The notes beneath the pieces were generated by a model. That model made no database searches, was not told the DNA's origin, and was given only the letters and a program-made list of their open reading frames with translations. From Aliishimia sp963721175 (GTDB taxonomy: Bacteria; Pseudomonadota; Alphaproteobacteria; Rhodobacterales; Rhodobacteraceae): 64,000 nt of DNA. Position 1 is the stretch's first letter. Every line of letters begins with the position of its first letter. This document shows positions 9,292 to 18,482 of this stretch, one piece after another. Location: the NCBI GenBank assembly GCA_963721175.1, contig CAVRIG010000026.1, positions 310,001 to 374,000 on the forward strand, given 5' to 3'. A program made the position numbers and the translations under genes.

Positions 9292-9912
9292 ATGACCGAA
9301 TGGATCACCTCACTCACTCAAAGCATGGGCGCCCTCGGCGTCGCGTTCCTGATGTTCATCGAGAACGTTTTTCCACCGATCCCGTCCGAACTTGTGATGC
9401 CGCTGGCGGGGTATGTCGCCACGCAAGGCGATGGCGCCGGCTGGGGCGAGCTGGTTCTGATGATTGCGGCAGGCACGGCCGGCGCCGTTGCGGGGGCGGT
9501 CCTGTGGTACTGGATCGGGTTCCAGATCGGCATCGACCGCCTGAAGGACTTCTCGCGGCGGCACGGCCGGTGGCTCACGCTCACCCCGGACGAGATCGAC
9601 AAGGCCGACAAATGGTTCGACAGGCATGGCGGCAAGGCGGTGTTCTTCGGGCGGCTGATCCCGACGGTGCGGACCTTCATCTCGGTTCCGGCGGGGACGT
9701 CGTGCATGGGCTGGCGCAAGTTCCTGATCTACACCACCGGCGGCACCGTGATCTGGAACACCGTTCTGGCGATGGCAGGGTGGTATCTCGGCAGCAACTA
9801 CGAGCAGGTTTCGAGTTGGCTCGGCCCCTTCTCCACCGCGGTCGTCGGCGCCATTCTGGTCTGGTATCTCTACCGGGTCGCCACGTTCCGCCGCAAGGTT
9901 CCGGCGAAGTAG
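9292..9912 (+). CDS. DedA family membrane protein
   Basis: 206 residues, inner membrane. NVFPPIPSELVMPLAGYVA near the N terminus and FFGRLIPTVRTFISVPAG near residue 120 are the re-entrant loop motifs of the DedA/VTT family, with conserved Glu and Arg residues; some members act as phospholipid scramblases or flippases and affect membrane stress. The ATG at 9292 is chosen because GAGGAG precedes it by about 7 nt. The gene ends 6 nt from the 3' end of the convergent sigma-factor gene. Confidence 0.88.
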   Translation: MTEWITSLTQSMGALGVAFLMFIENVFPPIPSELVMPLAGYVATQGDGAGWGELVLMIAAGTAGAVAGAVLWYWIGFQIGIDRLKDFSRRHGRWLTLTPDEIDKADKWFDRHGGKAVFFGRLIPTVRTFISVPAGTSCMGWRKFLIYTTGGTVIWNTVLAMAGWYLGSNYEQVSSWLGPFSTAVVGAILVWYLYRVATFRRKVPAK

Positions 9913-9918
9913 ACCTGT

Positions 9919-10444
9919 TCAGAGTTCGCGGTCGCCGAGCTCCTCGATCACCATCGCCCGCGCCCGGTTCACGCGGCTCTTGACCGTGCCCATGGCGATC
10001 TGGCAGATCTCCGCGCTGTTCTCGTAGCTCTCGCCCAGCATCACCACCAGGATGAAGACTTCGCGATAGTGGATCGGCAAGGCGATTCACCGCGTTCAGG
10101 ACCTCGTTGCCCCGCACTGACCATTCCTGTGTCGCCTCCATCCAGGGCTTGTCGGAGACGCAATCGCCGGCGCCCGGGCTCTCGCGGTTGCGCTTCGCGA
10201 TTTCGTTGCAGAACGTGTTGCGCATTATCGTGAAGAGCCATGCGCGCAGGTTGGTGCCTCGTCTGAACTTGTCCTTGTGCCGGATTGCCTTGACCAGAGT
10301 CTCCTGAACCAGATCGTCCGCCTCGGTGGCGTTCCGCGTCAGCGATCGGGCGAAAGCGCGCAACGCCGGGATCCACTCGATCGTGGAATCCGGATCCAAA
10401 GCGAGCTCTTCGGGTTTCGTTTCGTCAGTTTCCACGTGCCACAT
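9919..10444 (-). CDS. EcfG-type RNA polymerase sigma factor, frameshifted
   Basis: About 174 residues after mending. Region 2 is IPALRAFARSLTRNATEADDLVQETLVKA and LRAWLFTIMRNTFCNEIAKR; region 4 is YREVFILVVMLGESYENSAEI to GTVKSRVNRARAMV. This is the EcfG (general stress response) style of ECF sigma factor. It would direct RNA polymerase to GGAAC-type promoters. The frame changes at about 10078-10080, where GCAAG stands for an expected GCAG; without it NRLPIHYREVF is continuous. Its own upstream region has a GGAAC promoter (10704-10728), suggesting autoregulation. A NepR-like gene lies 408 nt upstream on the same strand. Confidence 0.85.
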
Positions 10445-10852
10445 TCATTCACCTTGATTGTGCGGCTCCGGGACCACCTGGGCCGACGGCACGTGGCGCC
10501 ACCGGCCGGATCATCAACAGCCCTTCGAAACCATTCTCCTCATTCTGCACGTGCTGTCGATTGAGGCACATGCGTGACCCCCCGCAGGAGCCTGTTCTTG
10601 CACCGAAAACCTCGCATGATGTCGCGTCGATTGGCGGGTTGGGATCGGTCTTTCCGCAGCCTGCCACGCGACCGACACCTGCTGTCGACGGCACTGATTT
10701 GCAAACGTCGCTGTGCGGGTCCGGTTCCTGTTGTTGGAAAGAAAAGCTTCGGCCGACACGGCGGCATGGCACCGACCGTTTTTCGCGACGATGCGGTCAC
10801 ACAAGGTCGGCCGGCGGTGGTCAGGCACGGACCGCCCGTCGACCGTCGCGGT
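10445..10852. other. Intergenic gap upstream of the sigma gene
   Basis: Holds the promoter at 10704-10728. The roughly 260-nt leader between promoter and sigma start shows no supportable gene on either strand. Confidence 0.5.
10704..10728 (-). promoter_or_regulatory. EcfG-type promoter of the sigma-factor gene
   Basis: Minus strand GGAAC (10728-10724), 16 nt, CGTT ending at 10704: exact consensus. It lies about 260 nt before the sigma start, leaving a long leader. Confidence 0.7.
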
Positions 10853-11011
10853 CTACTGGTCGGTTTCGCGCAACAGGCGCTGCAATTCCTTGGCGAGGGC
10901 GAGCAGCCGTTCGGGCGTCTCCTCCTCTTCGATCGCCTTCAATTGCTCTCTCAGCGCCGCATCGAGACCGCCGTCGTCCGGCGGACCCCAGTCAGTTTTG
11001 TCTTTTGCCAT
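10853..11011 (-). CDS. Small NepR-like protein, possible anti-sigma factor
   Basis: 52 residues starting MAKDKTDWGPPDDGG, then a helical stretch LREQLKAIEEEETPERLLAL and AKELQRLLRETDQ. The layout (hydrophobic helix, acidic turn, PERL, second helix) resembles NepR anti-sigma factors, but the usual NLRxxY core is not present, so the assignment is an inference. The start at 11011 follows GCGGAAG. It precedes the sigma gene on the same strand and sits back to back with a HisKA_2 kinase, the usual company of nepR. A broken small gene at 22231 has a related motif. Confidence 0.5.
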   Translation of the reverse strand: MAKDKTDWGPPDDGGLDAALREQLKAIEEEETPERLLALAKELQRLLRETDQ

Positions 11012-11398
11012 GTCTTCCGCTGTTCCATTCCACATTGCTTCATGGTTCGCCACGCCGTTCCTCGGGGATCGGGTGGCACTGATCTGTTTCCCTGAATGGA
11101 ACATTACCATTTCCAGCGCTGTTCCGCATCATGACAAAAAGATGACAGCCTGCGCCAGTATGGCCGGCAATCTAGCAGCTTCGATCCGCGGATTCCGTCC
11201 ACCGGAGACTTGCCGCGCAAAAGGTTAATTTTCTGTCGCGATCAGCAACTTATGTTGTCGAGACCGCAGCTCTTTCTTCTTTAGGTTGGTGTCAGGCGTC
11301 CCCAACTCAGCTTTTCTGTTCCCAAGCTGTTCTGTTCCCCACTCCTGATAGTGCGGGGGCGCCGCCCCAGCCAGAGGCACCCGCCGGGAGATAGAGAA
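11012..11398. other. Divergent gap between the NepR-like and kinase genes
   Basis: No gene seen. It contains repeated GTTCC/GTTCCC elements and one minus-strand GGAAC followed 18 nt later by GTT (11100-11125), a poor version of the stress promoter that I do not call. Confidence 0.4.
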
Positions 11399-12047
11399 AT
11401 GGGCAGCACGACACTTCGTGTGGAAACTTGCGGTTGCGTAAGCAACGCCAAAGAATTCAAATTGAACGAAGCGGAACATCGACACGGCAAGTTCGCTTCA
11501 GATCCTGGCCAACCTGACACGACGCAGCCTGCGAAACGCGGACGGCGAGGAGGCCCGCGAGGCGCTCGGTTTCGTCAGCGAAGTGATCGACACGATGATC
11601 GCGCTCCACAAGATCGGCTCCGAAAGCGAGGACGATCTGTCTGTCCTGATGCGTGGCATGGCATCCAAGTGGCAGCAGGTCTGCGAGGGCCGCATCCGCA
11701 TCGTGACGGATCTCGAAAACGGTCTGGAGATGCCGAAAAGCAGCCAGACCCTCGCCATCCTCATCGCCCAGGAACTGGTGATGGACGCGATCGAGAACGG
11801 CTTCACGGCCCGGCACGACGGCACCATCTGGATAAGGCTCTATTCGACGGCCCGGAACGATGTTACAATGGAAGTCGAAGATGACGGCGTTGGTATAGCG
11901 GCGAGCGGGAGTGAAACCGCCGAAACAGCTGCGACGCGTCACGACACCACCCTGGTTAGAGATCTGGCTGTATCGCTTGGCGGGACCATGCGAATCCAGG
12001 CCCGTCGGGGTTCCGGCTCCTGCATTGCGGTGTCCTGGCCGGTTTGA
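11399..12047 (+). CDS. HisKA_2-type sensor histidine kinase, frameshifted
   Basis: About 215 residues. NEAEHRHGSSLQILANLTRRS (seen after mending the frame at 11487-11491, GCAAG for GCAG) is the HisKA_2 phosphoacceptor region with the His of EHRH. The ATPase part follows: LAILIAQELVMDAIENGF, DDGVGIAASG and RGSGSCIAVSW. There is no sensor or membrane domain, so it is a soluble kinase. Kinases of this class control PhyR and hence NepR/EcfG in alphaproteobacteria, which fits the neighbours. The ATG at 11399 has GGGAG about 8 nt before it. The Crp/Fnr gene follows immediately. Confidence 0.8.
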
Positions 12048-12058
12048 AGAAAGACCCA

Positions 12059-12817
12059 ATGCCGATCGAAAGCCACCTGACCCGGAAGCTGCGCTTTGGC
12101 GCCAGCCTGGGGCAAGACGACGCCGAATACTTGGACAGGCTCTCCGAACTCTCCCGCAGGATTCCAGCGCAGACCAGCATCATCGAACAGGGCGACGTCG
12201 CGGAATTCCTGCACGTCGTCAAATCCGGCATGGCGTGCCGCTACAAGATCATGCCGGATGGGCGGCGGGCGATCCTCGCCCTGATGCTGCCCGGCGATTT
12301 CTGCGATCTGCATGTCGCCATCCTCGAATACATGGATCATTCCATCGGCACGCTGATGGAATCGGAGATCTGCCGGGTGTCGCGGAAGACGGTGGAGGAA
12401 ATGCTCCAGCGTCCTGCCATCAACCGCGCCTGCTGGTGGGCGACGCTGGCCGACGAGGCGGTGCTGCGCGAGTGGCTCGTCAATGTCGGGCGGCGCACCA
12501 CGGATCAGCAGCTCGCGCATCTGTTCTGCGAACTCTACCTCAGGTTCAAGGCGGTCGGCCTGGCCACCGACCACACCTTCCCGATGCCGTTCACCCAGAC
12601 CACGCTCGGCGATCTCATCGGCTCGACGAACGTTCACGTCCAGCGGATGATGCGCAAGCTGCGGGAAAACAACCTGATCATCCTCGAAAACCGGATGCTC
12701 ACCTTCCCTGATTTCCACGCCATCGTCGAGTTTGCGGAATTCGATTCCGGGTATCTGCACTATGGCCGCGCGGACCGCGAAGTCTTCAGGACAGCCCATA
12801 GCAGACTGAGGGTCTAA
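12059..12817 (+). CDS. Crp/Fnr family transcriptional regulator
   Basis: About 252 residues. The N-terminal cyclic-nucleotide-binding-type beta barrel runs from about 25 to 140 (SIIEQGDVAEFLHVVKSG, LALMLPGDFCDLH); the C-terminal winged helix holds TTLGDLIGSTNVHVQRMMRK, the recognition helix. No Cys cluster of the Fnr type is seen near the N terminus, so it is not an obvious oxygen sensor. It follows the kinase by 11 nt; a TTG at 12044 overlapping the kinase stop is an alternative start. Likely co-transcribed with the kinase. Confidence 0.85.
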   Translation: MPIESHLTRKLRFGASLGQDDAEYLDRLSELSRRIPAQTSIIEQGDVAEFLHVVKSGMACRYKIMPDGRRAILALMLPGDFCDLHVAILEYMDHSIGTLMESEICRVSRKTVEEMLQRPAINRACWWATLADEAVLREWLVNVGRRTTDQQLAHLFCELYLRFKAVGLATDHTFPMPFTQTTLGDLIGSTNVHVQRMMRKLRENNLIILENRMLTFPDFHAIVEFAEFDSGYLHYGRADREVFRTAHSRLRV

Positions 12818-12843
12818 AGAACGCGTGACAGGGAGAGTGCATC

Positions 12844-13086
12844 TTGATCTTTTACTTCGACGTGAACAACGGGCGAGAACGATCCTTCGACGAAGACGGT
12901 TTCGAACTCGACGATCTGGAACATGCCCGCAAGATGGCGGTGCGCGAACTGGCCCACATCATCCGTGACGAGATGCCGAATGGCGAACGCGAAAGCTATG
13001 TCGTGACGGTGCGGGACACTGACGGGATCCCCGTCTACATCGCGACCGCGACGATGATCGGCGAAGTGCTCAAGCGCCCGGCATAG
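12844..13086 (+). CDS. DUF6894 family small protein
   Basis: 80 residues, MIFYFDVNNGRERSFDEDGF at the start, then a helix-rich part and VRDTDGIPVYIATATMIG. This matches the small DUF6894 proteins (FFDV...D..G pattern) common in rhizobia and Rhodobacteraceae; function is unknown. The start is a TTG at 12844, 8 nt after GGGAGAG; no in-frame ATG fits. It lies 26 nt after the Crp/Fnr gene and is probably in the same operon. Confidence 0.7.
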   Translation: MIFYFDVNNGRERSFDEDGFELDDLEHARKMAVRELAHIIRDEMPNGERESYVVTVRDTDGIPVYIATATMIGEVLKRPA

Positions 13087-13165
13087 CCCGGCGTTGCACG
13101 CTGGAGCTGTCCCGCGCCGGCCCCTCCGGGCGGCGCTGAAAACGCTTGTTTCGCGCGCAGGCGCC

Positions 13166-13190
13166 GGAACAATCCCCGCGGTCCGGGGTT
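13166..13190 (+). promoter_or_regulatory. EcfG-type promoter of the small membrane protein/SDR operon
   Basis: GGAAC (13166-13170), 17 nt, GTT (13188-13190), 30 nt before the ATG at 13220. Confidence 0.7.
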
Positions 13191-13219
13191 GGTGATTGAT
13201 GACCGCGGATGGATCCCCC

Positions 13220-13496
13220 ATGACGCAAGAAGCTCAAGGACGAGAACGCGTCGCCCCGCGACCGTCATACCTTCCGCGATCCGCTGCGCGCCCAGACCGA
13301 AACCGACGTGGAGGCCGGAGGTGAAACGCCGATCGACGCGAAGGTGCGGCTGGCGCGTGAGGCGGAAGCCTACCGCGTGGACCTCCACCGCAAGCGCGAC
13401 AAGGTCGCGCGTCTCAGCCCGATGATGTTGTTGGTGCTGATCGCGCTGGCGTTCGGCGTGGCGGCCCTTCTGCTCGTCTATGGAGGTTTTCTATGA
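13220..13496 (+). CDS. Small single-span membrane protein, frameshifted near its start
   Basis: About 91 residues if the frame is mended at 13225-13229 (GCAAG for GCAG): MTQKLKDENASPRDRHTFRD, a charged middle (REAEAYRVDLHRKRDKVARL), and a C-terminal membrane helix (MMLLVLIALAFGVAALLLVY). As sequenced only the part from about 13227 reads in frame. Its stop overlaps the ATG of the SDR gene (ATGA), so the two are translationally coupled. Function unknown. Confidence 0.6.
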
Positions 13497-14341
13497 CGCA
13501 ATATTCCAGCGATCGCGTGCAGGATCAGCAGCCGGGGCTGGAACACGAGATGTCGCCGGCGCCGGACTATGCGCCGCGCTATCCCGGGTCCGGACGGCTC
13601 GATGGTCGCGTCGCCCTCATCACCGGCGGCGATTCCGGGATCGGGCGCGCGACGGCCGTGCTCTTCGCCCGCGAAGGCGCAAAGGTGGCGATCGTCTACC
13701 TGGCGGAGGATCGCGACGCCGAGGAGACGCTCGACATGATCCGTGCCGAAGGGTCGGACGGCATGGCGATCCGCGGCGACGTCGGCGAGAAACGCTTCTG
13801 CCAGGACGCCGTGGCCCAGGTCGTGGAAGCATGGGGCCGGCTCGACATCCTCGTGAACAACGCCGCCGAGCAGCACGCGCAGGAGGAATTCGAGGACGTC
13901 ACCGAAGAGCAGATCGAGGCGACGTTCCGAACCAACATCTTCGGCCAGATGTTCATGGTCCAGGCCGCGCTGCCGCATCTGGCGGAGGGGGCGGCGATCG
14001 TCGCCACGACCTCCGTCACGGCCTATCGCGGTCAGGATCTGCTGATCGACTATTCCGCGACCAAGGGAGCGATCCTGTCCTTCACCCGCGCGCTGGCGAA
14101 CAAGCTCGCCTCGCGCGGCATCCGCGTGAATGGCGTGGCGCCCGGGCCGATCTGGACCCCGCTGATCCCGGCATCGTTTCCGCCGGACAAGGTCGAGAGT
14201 TTCGGCAAGTCGAGCACGCTGGGACGGCCCGGTCAGCCCAACGAGGTGGCGCCCTCGATCCTGTTCCTGAGTTGCGAGGACAGCTCCTTCATGACCGGCC
14301 ACGTGCTGCATCCCGATGGCGGGGCTGCAACGGCCGACTGA
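13493..14341 (+). CDS. SDR family oxidoreductase, general-stress type
   Basis: 282 residues. An N-terminal extension of about 40 residues precedes the Rossmann fold (ALITGGDSGIGRATAVLFAR, the TGxxxGIG nucleotide site). NNAA follows at about 122, and YSATK gives the catalytic Tyr and Lys; the Ser lies in VATTSVTAY. The extension and the GGDSGIGR form match the YghA/general stress protein 39 group, which probably reduces aldehydes or ketones with NADPH or NADH. Expressed from the promoter at 13166-13190. Confidence 0.88.
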   Translation: MTQYSSDRVQDQQPGLEHEMSPAPDYAPRYPGSGRLDGRVALITGGDSGIGRATAVLFAREGAKVAIVYLAEDRDAEETLDMIRAEGSDGMAIRGDVGEKRFCQDAVAQVVEAWGRLDILVNNAAEQHAQEEFEDVTEEQIEATFRTNIFGQMFMVQAALPHLAEGAAIVATTSVTAYRGQDLLIDYSATKGAILSFTRALANKLASRGIRVNGVAPGPIWTPLIPASFPPDKVESFGKSSTLGRPGQPNEVAPSILFLSCEDSSFMTGHVLHPDGGAATAD

Positions 14342-14359
14342 CGCGGGCCCGGCGGCGGG

Positions 14360-16806
14360 TCAGCCCGTCGCCCAGTCCTCCAGCGCCTCGACCACAGATT
14401 TCCCGATCCCCTTCGCCTCCGCCTTCTCCAGCGGAGAGGGTTTTGACGCGCGCCGCTTCGCGGTCTCGGCCGTGAAGCCGTTCGCGGATTTCAGCGCGTC
14501 CAGTTCGTCCCAGTCGACCGGCACCGCCACCGGCGCCCCCTTGCGCGCGCGCAGCGACCACGGCGCGATGGCCGTCGGACCCCGCTCGTTGCGCAGCCAG
14601 TCGATGAAGATGCGGCCCTTGCGCTTCGACTTCGACATCGTCGCCGTGAACCGCTTCGGCTCGCGCTCGGCCAGCACCTTGGCGAAGGTCTGCGAGAACG
14701 TCTTGACCGTGTCCCATCCGGCGGTCCGGCGCAGCGGCACGATGACGTGCACGCCCTTGCCCCCCGTCACCATCGCGGCAGAGTCGAGCCCGATCTGCGA
14801 CAGGTGCGCCGCGCATCTCCTGCGCCGCCTTCACCACCTTGGCAAAGCCGTAGCCTTCGTCGGGGTCGAGGTCGAAGACCATCCGGTCGGGCCGCTCCAG
14901 CTTGTCGCGCCGCGACCCCCAGAGGTGGAATTCCAGCGTTCCCATCTGCACCGCGCCCAGCACCGCCTCGGCCGAGGGCAGGTACATGTAGTCCTCGGTA
15001 TCGCCGTCCTTCTCCTCGATCGGCAACCGTGCCGATCGCTTCGGGAAAGCCCTTGCCGGCGTGTTTCTGGAAGAAGCACTCCGCCGCGATCCCCGAGGGA
15101 CAGCGCAGCAGCGACACCGGCCGGTCCCCGGCTGTTTCCAGAAACCGCTCGGCCACCGCGGCGTAGTACTCCGCGACCCCGCCCTTGGTCAGCCCGGCCT
15201 GAGGATAGACCTCGCGGTCCGCGCTGGAGATCTGCGACGCCGCCGACATCGCCCTTCTCGGCGTCGGTCTTCGCTTCACTTGCGGCACTCACGTCGCTCG
15301 CCTCCTTGTCCTCGCGCAGCCCCTGGTAGGCGCCGTGGCGAATCCGGCCCTCGGCGGTGAACTCGGCATAGGCGACCTCCGCCACCAGCTGCGGCGTCAG
15401 CCATTTCGCACCCTTGGTCTCGGAGGGAAGCTCGCCCTCGAACGGGCAGGTCTTGCGCGCGAGCCGTTTCAGCTCCGGCACCAACTGCTCAAAATCGTCC
15501 GTCGTCGAACCCGGTCCCGACGCGGCCGCGATAGACCAGCTTGCCGCCCTCGTAACTGCCCAGCAGCAGCGAGGAGAAAGGCCGCCCGCGCTTGTCCGAC
15601 GGCGACCATCCGGCGATGACGAACTCCGCCCGTCGGATGCATTTCGCCTTGATCCAGCTGGTGCGTGCGACCGGCGCGGTAGGGCGCATCGGCCCGTTTG
15701 GAGATGATGCCCTCGCCGCCGGCCTTGCAGATCTGCGCCAGCACCTCCGCGCCGTTTCCCTCGATGACCGGCGACAGCCGGATCGCGCCGCGTGCGGGCA
15801 CCTTGTCAAAGAGCGTCTCCAGCGCCGCCCGCCGGTCGGTCAGAGGCCTGTCGGTCAGATCCTCGCCGTCGAGATGCAGCAGGTCGAAGGCGTAGAGGCT
15901 GAGGTCTCCGCCCTCCTTGAGCGCAGTCTGCAGCGTGGAGAAATCGCCCCCGCCCGGACCCGCGATCACCTCGCCGTCGATCAGCGCGGCACCGCAGGGC
16001 AGCGCATCGACAGGCTCGCAGATCGAGCCGAACCGGTCGCTCCAATCCTTGCCGTTGCGGGTGTAGAGGCGCACGCCGCCCTTGCCAATGGCGACGAGGC
16101 AGCGGTAGCCGTCGAACTTCGCCTCGTGCAGCCACGCATCGCCTTCCGGCGGCGCGTCCTTCAGCGTGGCAAGCTGGACCTTCTGGAACCGGGGCCGGGG
16201 CGCGTCGTGTTCCTGCGCCTCCGGTACCTGCTGTTTGCCGGAGGCGATGGCGCGCATGGTCCGGCCCGTGGTGACGGAACGCTTGTACTTGTTCAGCAGG
16301 GCATCGGCGCTGCGCCCGGCGAAATCGTCCTTTTCCTTGATCAGCAGCCAGTTCTCGCGCTTCTCGCCCTTCCTTGCGCGCATCCGGACCAGCGCCCAGC
16401 CGCCCTGCATCCGCGCCCCGTGCAGGCGGAAATGCAGCTTGCCGTTCTTCAGCCCCTCAGCGGGATCATGCAGCGGCTCCCACCAGCCCTGATCCCAGAG
16501 CATGACCGTGCCGCCGCCGTATTCGTCCTTCGGGATCGTGCCCTCGAAGTCGCCGTAGGCCAGCGGGTGATCCTCGGTCCGCACGGCGAGACGCTTCTCG
16601 GCCGGGTCGAGCGATGGCCCTTTCGTCACCGCCCAGGACCACAGCACGCCGCCATGCTCGAGCCGGAAATCGTAATGCAGGCGCGACGCATCGTGCTTCT
16701 GGACCACGAAGCCGAGCCGGTCGCCGCCGGCCTCGACCAACTCCGCCTGCGGCTCCGGCGTCACCGAGAAATCCCGCTTGGCACGATATGTGTCGAGCGA
16801 GCTCAT
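14360..16806 (-). CDS. ligD: ATP-dependent DNA ligase LigD, five frame changes
   Basis: Repairs double-strand breaks with Ku (bacterial NHEJ). Domain order: 3'-phosphoesterase (VVQKHDASRLHYDFRLEHGG, residues 33-53), ligase (nucleotidyl Lys in EAKFDG, about K230; DGEVIAG; EGIISKRADAPY), then primase/polymerase (TKGGVAEYYAAVAERFL, FDLDPDEGYGFAKVV, GGKGVHVIVPL). Frames change near 15660, 15500, 15240, 15030 and 14805. Removing one base at each gives 2442 nt and about 813 residues, the usual LigD size, which favours sequence error over decay. The start ATG at 16806 overlaps the Ku stop. Confidence 0.88.
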
Positions 16807-17694
16807 GCCTTCTTCTTCCTGGTTCCCGACGTGCGTGAGCTCGACGCGCGCGAACCGGACGCACCCGAGCCGGAAGAGGATTTCGATCTCGACGAGGACT
16901 TCTTGGAGTCGTTGAGGCTCTTCTTCAGCGCGTCCATCAGATCGACGACGTTTTCGCCTCCGCCTCCGCCGTCATCCTGGCCCTTGGCGGCGCGCGGCGT
17001 CTTCTTCGATCGGCGCTTGCGGTCGATCAACTCCTCGCAGCGCCTCGGCGTAATGGTCCTTGAACTGGCCCGGGTCGAACTTCGCGGTCTTGCGATCGAT
17101 CAGCTGCGTCGCCACCGCCAGGAGTTCGTCGTCCACCGCCTCGTCCGCGATCTCCGAAAACATCGGATCGGCGTTGCGGATCTCGTCCGCGTAATGCAGC
17201 GTCTCCATCAGCAGTCCGTCGCCGCAGGGCCGGATCGCGCAGAGGTATTCCTTGCCGCGCATCGTCAGCTGCCCCAGCCCGATCTTCTCCGCGTTGCGAA
17301 GCGCGTCGCGCACCACGCGGTAGGCGTCCTCGGCTAGCTCGTCGGTCGGAACGAGGTAATAAGGCCGGTCGAACCAGATCGGCGAGATCTCGCAGGCACC
17401 GACGAACTGCACCAGTTCCAGCGTCCTTCGGGTCTCGAGCTTGATCGCCTCGAGCTCGTCCGGTTCGATCAGGATGTAGTCGTCCTTGTCGGTCTCGTAG
17501 CCCTTGAGGATCTCGTCCGCGTCCACCGGGCCGACGCCGTTCACCACCTTCTGGTAATGAACCGGCTTTCCGGAGGGGCCGTGGATCTGCCGGAACGAAA
17601 CGCGTGCACCGGATTTCTTCGCGGAATGGATTTCCACGGGGATGGAGACGAGCGAAAGGCGAAGCTGGCCTTTCCAGATTGCGCGTGATGCCAT
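16803..17694 (-). CDS. ku: Non-homologous end-joining protein Ku, frameshifted
   Basis: About 296 residues after mending. It opens MASRAIWKGQLRLSLVSIPV, the standard Ku start, and continues with YETDKDDYILIEPDELEAIK and DPGQFKDHYAEALRELIDRK. The C terminus is a Lys/Ser-rich tail, typical of DNA-binding Ku extensions. The frame changes at about 17035, where one extra base splits LRELIDRKRR. Ku binds broken ends and recruits LigD, whose gene overlaps it by 4 nt. The stress promoter at 17783-17807 suggests NHEJ is induced in stress or stationary phase. Confidence 0.9.
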
Positions 17695-17782
17695 GGTTCC
17701 TGTCGTCCGCTATTTCGGCCGACTATACAGAATTTGCTGAGATGTTTGCATTGGTGTTTCCGCATCCAAGCTGTGTGCGGCA

Positions 17783-17807
17783 AACGCGGAAGCGGCGAAA
17801 ATGTTCC
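17783..17807 (-). promoter_or_regulatory. EcfG-type promoter of the ku-ligD operon
   Basis: Minus strand GGAAC (17807-17803), 16 nt, CGTT ending at 17783: exact consensus, about 90 nt before the Ku start. Confidence 0.75.
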
Positions 17808-17893
17808 CTGGCCCTTTCGGCTGTCAGGGTGCTCGGTAAAGGGTCGACCATCCGCGTCTTCCGGCCGCTCGTCTCTCGATTGTCTGCGCTTCC

Positions 17894-17918
17894 GGAACAA
17901 ACCGGTCCGAGGGTTGTT
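17894..17918 (+). promoter_or_regulatory. EcfG-type promoter of the DUF2231/sugar dehydrogenase pair
   Basis: GGAAC (17894-17898), 17 nt, GTT (17916-17918), 40 nt before the ATG at 17958. Divergent from the ku promoter. Confidence 0.7.
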
Positions 17919-17957
17919 CCGCTCGAGTAACCCGAATTCGGAAAGGGAATCCCGAGG

Positions 17958-18482
17958 ATGAGACGTGAGTTCAGGGCCGAGCCCTCGACACCGACAAGCA
18001 CAACCCGCACGACCGCGCCCCCCGTCGCTGCCAATGAGAACGTTCGCCCGACCGCCGCCATTTCTGGACATCCGATCCATGCGGCGCTGGTGCCGTTCCC
18101 GATCGTCTGCTTCACCCTCGTTCTCGTCACCGACATCCTCTACTGGCAGACCGAGAACCTGATGTGGCAGCACTTCTCGTCCTGGCTTCTGTTCGCCGGG
18201 CTCGTGGTCGCAGCGTTCGCCGCCATTGCCGGCGCGATCGATCTGCTTGCGCGCCGCGCGATCCGGCGGCGTTCGAAAGCCCTGATGCACGGCATCGGCA
18301 ATCTCGTCGTCATGGCCCTCGCAATGCTCAACAGCCTCGTGCATGCGCGCGATGGATGGCACGGCGTCGTGCCGTGGGGGCTTGCGCTCTCGGCTGTCAC
18401 CGTCCTGGTGATGATGATCACCGTCTGGCTCGGCCGCGACATGGTCTATCGCCACGCAATCGGAGTTCGCCCCCATGACTGA
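17958..18482 (+). CDS. DUF2231 family membrane protein
   Basis: 174 residues. After a soluble N terminus, ISGHPIHAALVPFPIVCFTL is the hallmark of DUF2231 (HPxHxxLxxxPI), followed by four membrane helices with charged RRAIRRRSK between the second and third. These inner-membrane proteins often sit beside periplasmic oxidoreductases and may bind haem, but no function is established. The gene overlaps the following sugar dehydrogenase by 8 nt, so the two are probably made together. Confidence 0.85.
   Translation: MRREFRAEPSTPTSTTRTTAPPVAANENVRPTAAISGHPIHAALVPFPIVCFTLVLVTDILYWQTENLMWQHFSSWLLFAGLVVAAFAAIAGAIDLLARRAIRRRSKALMHGIGNLVVMALAMLNSLVHARDGWHGVVPWGLALSAVTVLVMMITVWLGRDMVYRHAIGVRPHD

Noticed and set aside
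11100..11125. GGAAC with 18-nt gap to GTT upstream of the NepR-like gene; similar sites near 28910 and 30160
   Set aside because: Spacing is one too long and the base before GTT is not C, unlike the katE and PRC-barrel sites; chance cannot be excluded.
15592..17337. 581-codon plus-strand frame opposite ligD and ku
   Set aside because: Antisense shadow of ligD/ku; no recognisable domains and wrong composition.
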